Origin: Anoplopoma fimbria
Lineage: Eukaryota > Chordata > Actinopteri > Perciformes > Anoplopomatidae
Reading direction: 5' to 3'
Assembly (NCBI RefSeq): GCF_027596085.1
Contig: NC_072449.1
Coordinates: forward strand, 26,239,522 to 26,303,521
DNA length: 64,000 nucleotides
A model generated the notes under the pieces. The model did not search any database, was not told the origin of the DNA, and saw nothing but the letters and a program-made list of their open reading frames with translations. Of this stretch, positions 61,201 through 64,000 are shown in pieces (the stretch's first letter is position 1; every line of letters begins with the position of its first letter). The position numbers and the translations under genes are program-made.

Positions 61201-63321
61201 GGGACAAATTGGCAGCAAGGCTGAGTGAATCATCGTATCCAGCGCTCCTTCATTATGTTGCCACTTACATGCAAACGGCAGTTTTAACACATGCACCACC
61301 TAGAGGTGAGTGTTAGGGCTGCAGGTTTTCTGTTTGGCAGATCGATGCCACTGGTTTGACTCAAACTGCAGTGCTTAATCTGCACGTCTTAAACTGGTCT
61401 TGTGACCCTGCAATGAGGTAATAAGCATGGTTTCTTGTGTTTAACATCAATAAAACCATTTGTCCTTGTTTCAGTAAAATATCGGCGATGCATTATTTGT
61501 TGACCAAAGATTTTTTTAATATGGTTATTTATTTATGTGGTCTTTTTAAATATTCATTTAAATGGAACACTGACTTAGAGAATATACAGTATTTAAATAT
61601 ATTTAGCCAAAAACTCTTTTCAATAGTCAGTACATTATACAAGAACAACTTTTCAAAGCACTGAATGAAAAACTGACACTTACTGTTTATCAGCGTTTGT
61701 CCTCATTGTCATTCCCAGTGAATTAATTCCCTTGGTGAGAGGGAATTTTCCCCTCTATTATGCTGCCTTGGCTGAGTTTGAATCACCAAGCTCATCTGTT
61801 TTGCCTGAAGTAGTCAAAGCGAGGGGGAAAAAAACAGCTGTCTAGTCAGTGAACGGACGCCTTGCCAGTTGAGCTGTGAAATCTACACAAGCAAGCAGGA
61901 TAATCTCTTCCACCTAGACCAAATATCATAATTTACTGTGATGGAAATGCAGATAGTTTCATTTCTGCAACCTTGACTTAATAGGGAGTGATTTTGTGTG
62001 ACAGCAGCATTATGTATAACGTAATAATCCCAAAACACTCGCATTGACACTAAAGGTAGATGTTTCGTTTTGTTAGAACAGATACAGCATACTAAGATAA
62101 CTTTGTACAACGCTGCATTTTATACTGAAATAATGCACTTGTAAATGTTACTTGTTAATGTACAAAATGTTCAGATTTGCTCAGCCTCTGGTAACGACAT
62201 TATGTTAGTTAGGGATCTTGAACACTGGAAGTAAGAGATTGATTAACTTCTATTTCCACTTCCCAATCCAATTTCTCCAACGTGTACCATTGCTGCAGTC
62301 TGCCAGTTTAACTTTCACGACAGCCCCTGTCCGGTTAGGTTATGTTGTCCCACAGACCGGGCAGATGGAGCATGACTTGATTCTGTGTTTCCCTCTTTAG
62401 CAGATGTTGACAATAGCCACCTGGATGTGAGTCCATCATCTGAGCCATTTTTCTTTGCTGTGTTTTGAGCGTTCACTGTCCATTAAGTTGTGTCATACCA
62501 AGCAAACATAATTAAATTATGAAGAACTTGGATTAGTCAGTGGCTGTTGTATTTGGAAACTACTGACAAGTGAACACTGACATGTTCAACATCAAGAACA
62601 GTTTGACTATTTCCAAGCAACAGATTAGATGTTTACTTGACCAGATGCCACTGCAGGTACAGAGGACCTGCTTTTAATTGCTATGACCTATTTTTGGACG
62701 AGTTATGATGCTTAAGGGATTCTTTCTTTCCACAAGTGTCTTTATCAGCACAAATCCTCTTAATCAGGTTGAAATCCCAATGGTTGCTTAGTGTTCCCCT
62801 CAACTTTGAATGAATGGCAATGAACTCATCATGGGAAAGTTGTTTTTTTCCACTCGACAGATTACCTGTGAGCTATGTCTCTCTCTCACCAGCTGCGACA
62901 TGTAAAAAGACCTAAAGCGTTGAGTCACAAGGTCCACTAAGACACACACAAGAGCTGGCTGCAGGTAGAAACTTGCTCAGAGACATAGGCTGCTGCAACC
63001 TTCAACTCTCCCTGCCACTGTGAGAGCCAACGCTTGCCACGGCAGTGGTGAGCTCAGTAGCTGCAGGTCTCTATGGGATGGCAATTTAAGGCAACCCTTT
63101 GAATTAGCTGTCATTTTTCTATTCTATATGTGCAGGAGAATACACATTTAACCTTTTTTAAATGAAAGCTGCCCTTGTCAGCCCAAATTCCAAATTGGGA
63201 CAGCAATAGAAAAGGCTCCAGTTGCCTTTTAAATAAAATACTAAAATGGTGCCCAGATGGTATCTCTCTGTGCACAGGAAGTGACAAACCAAAACTTAAA
63301 GTTGTTCGAATCCATTGTTGA

Positions 63322-63334
63322 CCAAAAGGGGGCA
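63322..63334 (+). promoter_or_regulatory. CTCF-like motif in maml2 intron 1
   Basis: CCAAAAGGGGGCA, followed by G, keeps the AGGGGGCAG half of the CTCF core but misses two upstream positions. Confidence 0.3.
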
Positions 63335-64000
63335 GAACTGACAGAGTCTTATCATATTATCACCAAGTGACTAAACATTCAGCTGAAAAATATTAGCATC
63401 CACTTGGAGTCATTGCTCTGGCCAGAGTATAATTTTTGAAAGTCCAATTTTCACTATACTTTTAGCTCTGTTTTGGCCTCCACCTCCACAAAAAAAACTA
63501 GTCAACTTTGTCTGTCTGCTTGGTGTTGGGAATGTAGCGTACAGTTGGTTTATTATTTATTGTTAAACGGCTTCCTGTTTTTTGTAAATATAATGATTGT
63601 AAAAATGAATTCAATATATGCAGGTAGCAGACTGTATGATTCAATCCTAAATACCAAGAAATCATGAGACCATATTACCTCATACCAACATTTGGCCAGC
63701 AGTGTGCAAAGTTATCTAGTGCAGCTATTCATTAACTGCTCTCCATGATGATTCCTGTAGGTTTCATTTTTTGTGGTAGTCAAACTTGATCCTTTTTTCG
63801 CCATTCTCAACAAACCTGGAAACCAGTTGTTTTTTAGGCCACAACCCATAATCCAGGCCTACAGTTTTGAATTTAACTGAATTGTTTGTTTTTCGTGATA
63901 ATGATATCTTACTAATATCTAACGTATATCAGTATCATGTGATGTTTTGTTTTTTGTCCTTCTGGGAAATGTCAGGCTGATGATACATTTTTAGAGGTCA

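Larger units (their letters stand above)
47326..64000 (+). other. maml2 intron 1 (continues past window end)
   Basis: No second maml2 exon (expected to begin LQGSLKRK-like) and no other gene was recognised. It contains a triple SINE cluster (47338-48044), a hAT-like end (about 51272), (GT)n runs (51600, 55907), an intact SINE with target duplication (57859-58236) and a CTCF-like motif (63322). Complex stretches at 55280-55640 and 59340-60245 may be regulatory. MAML2 intron 1 is very long in other vertebrates. Confidence 0.75.

Noticed and set aside
47326..64000. Further maml2 exons
   Set aside because: No frame with the expected Lys/Arg-rich start of exon 2 or Gln-rich regions was found.

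Overview
This is vertebrate nuclear DNA, almost certainly from a teleost fish. The genes are split by GT-AG introns, their proteins match vertebrate families, and the repeats (tRNA-headed SINEs with LINE-like tails, MITE-like repeats, long CA/GT microsatellites) are typical of bony fish. Nothing prokaryotic, viral or organellar was seen. Three genes lie on the + strand, head to tail: the last seven coding exons of nars2 (297-2099), a complete gab2 (3192-35574 plus a long 3' UTR), and the first coding exon of maml2 (46930-47325), whose large first intron fills the rest of the window.

Layout. 1-2.2 kb: 3' end of nars2, mitochondrial asparaginyl-tRNA synthetase. 2.2-3.2 kb: short intergenic space holding a CTCF-like motif and the gab2 5' UTR. 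3.2-38.05 kb: gab2, ten coding exons with introns of 14.7, 12.2, 2.0 and 0.76 kb followed by a compact 3' half. 38.05-46.9 kb: intergenic, dominated by a roughly 5-kb tandem array of about 155 copies of a 32-bp unit (40824-45784). 46.9-47.3 kb: maml2 exon 1. 47.3-64 kb: maml2 intron 1, opening with three tandem SINE/microsatellite units; no further exon was recognised.

The genes are functionally independent neighbours. Nars2 charges mitochondrial tRNA-Asn, Gab2 is a PH-domain docking adaptor for Grb2, PI3K and SHP2, and Maml2 is a nuclear Notch co-activator. NARS2 and GAB2 are also adjacent in human 11q14; MAML2 lies elsewhere on the same human chromosome arm.

Most worth a second look: (i) the 32-bp array, each unit of which carries a sense AATAAA hexamer and an antisense AU-rich element, placed between two same-strand genes; (ii) a one-base deficit at gab2 exon 5 that would truncate the protein as assembled; (iii) a pair of interleaved inverted repeats in gab2 intron 1; (iv) a short ORF with a PIP-degron-like motif ending at a consensus splice donor, downstream of gab2. 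Exon calls rest on splice signals plus remembered family sequences; repeat family names and regulatory motifs are less certain.
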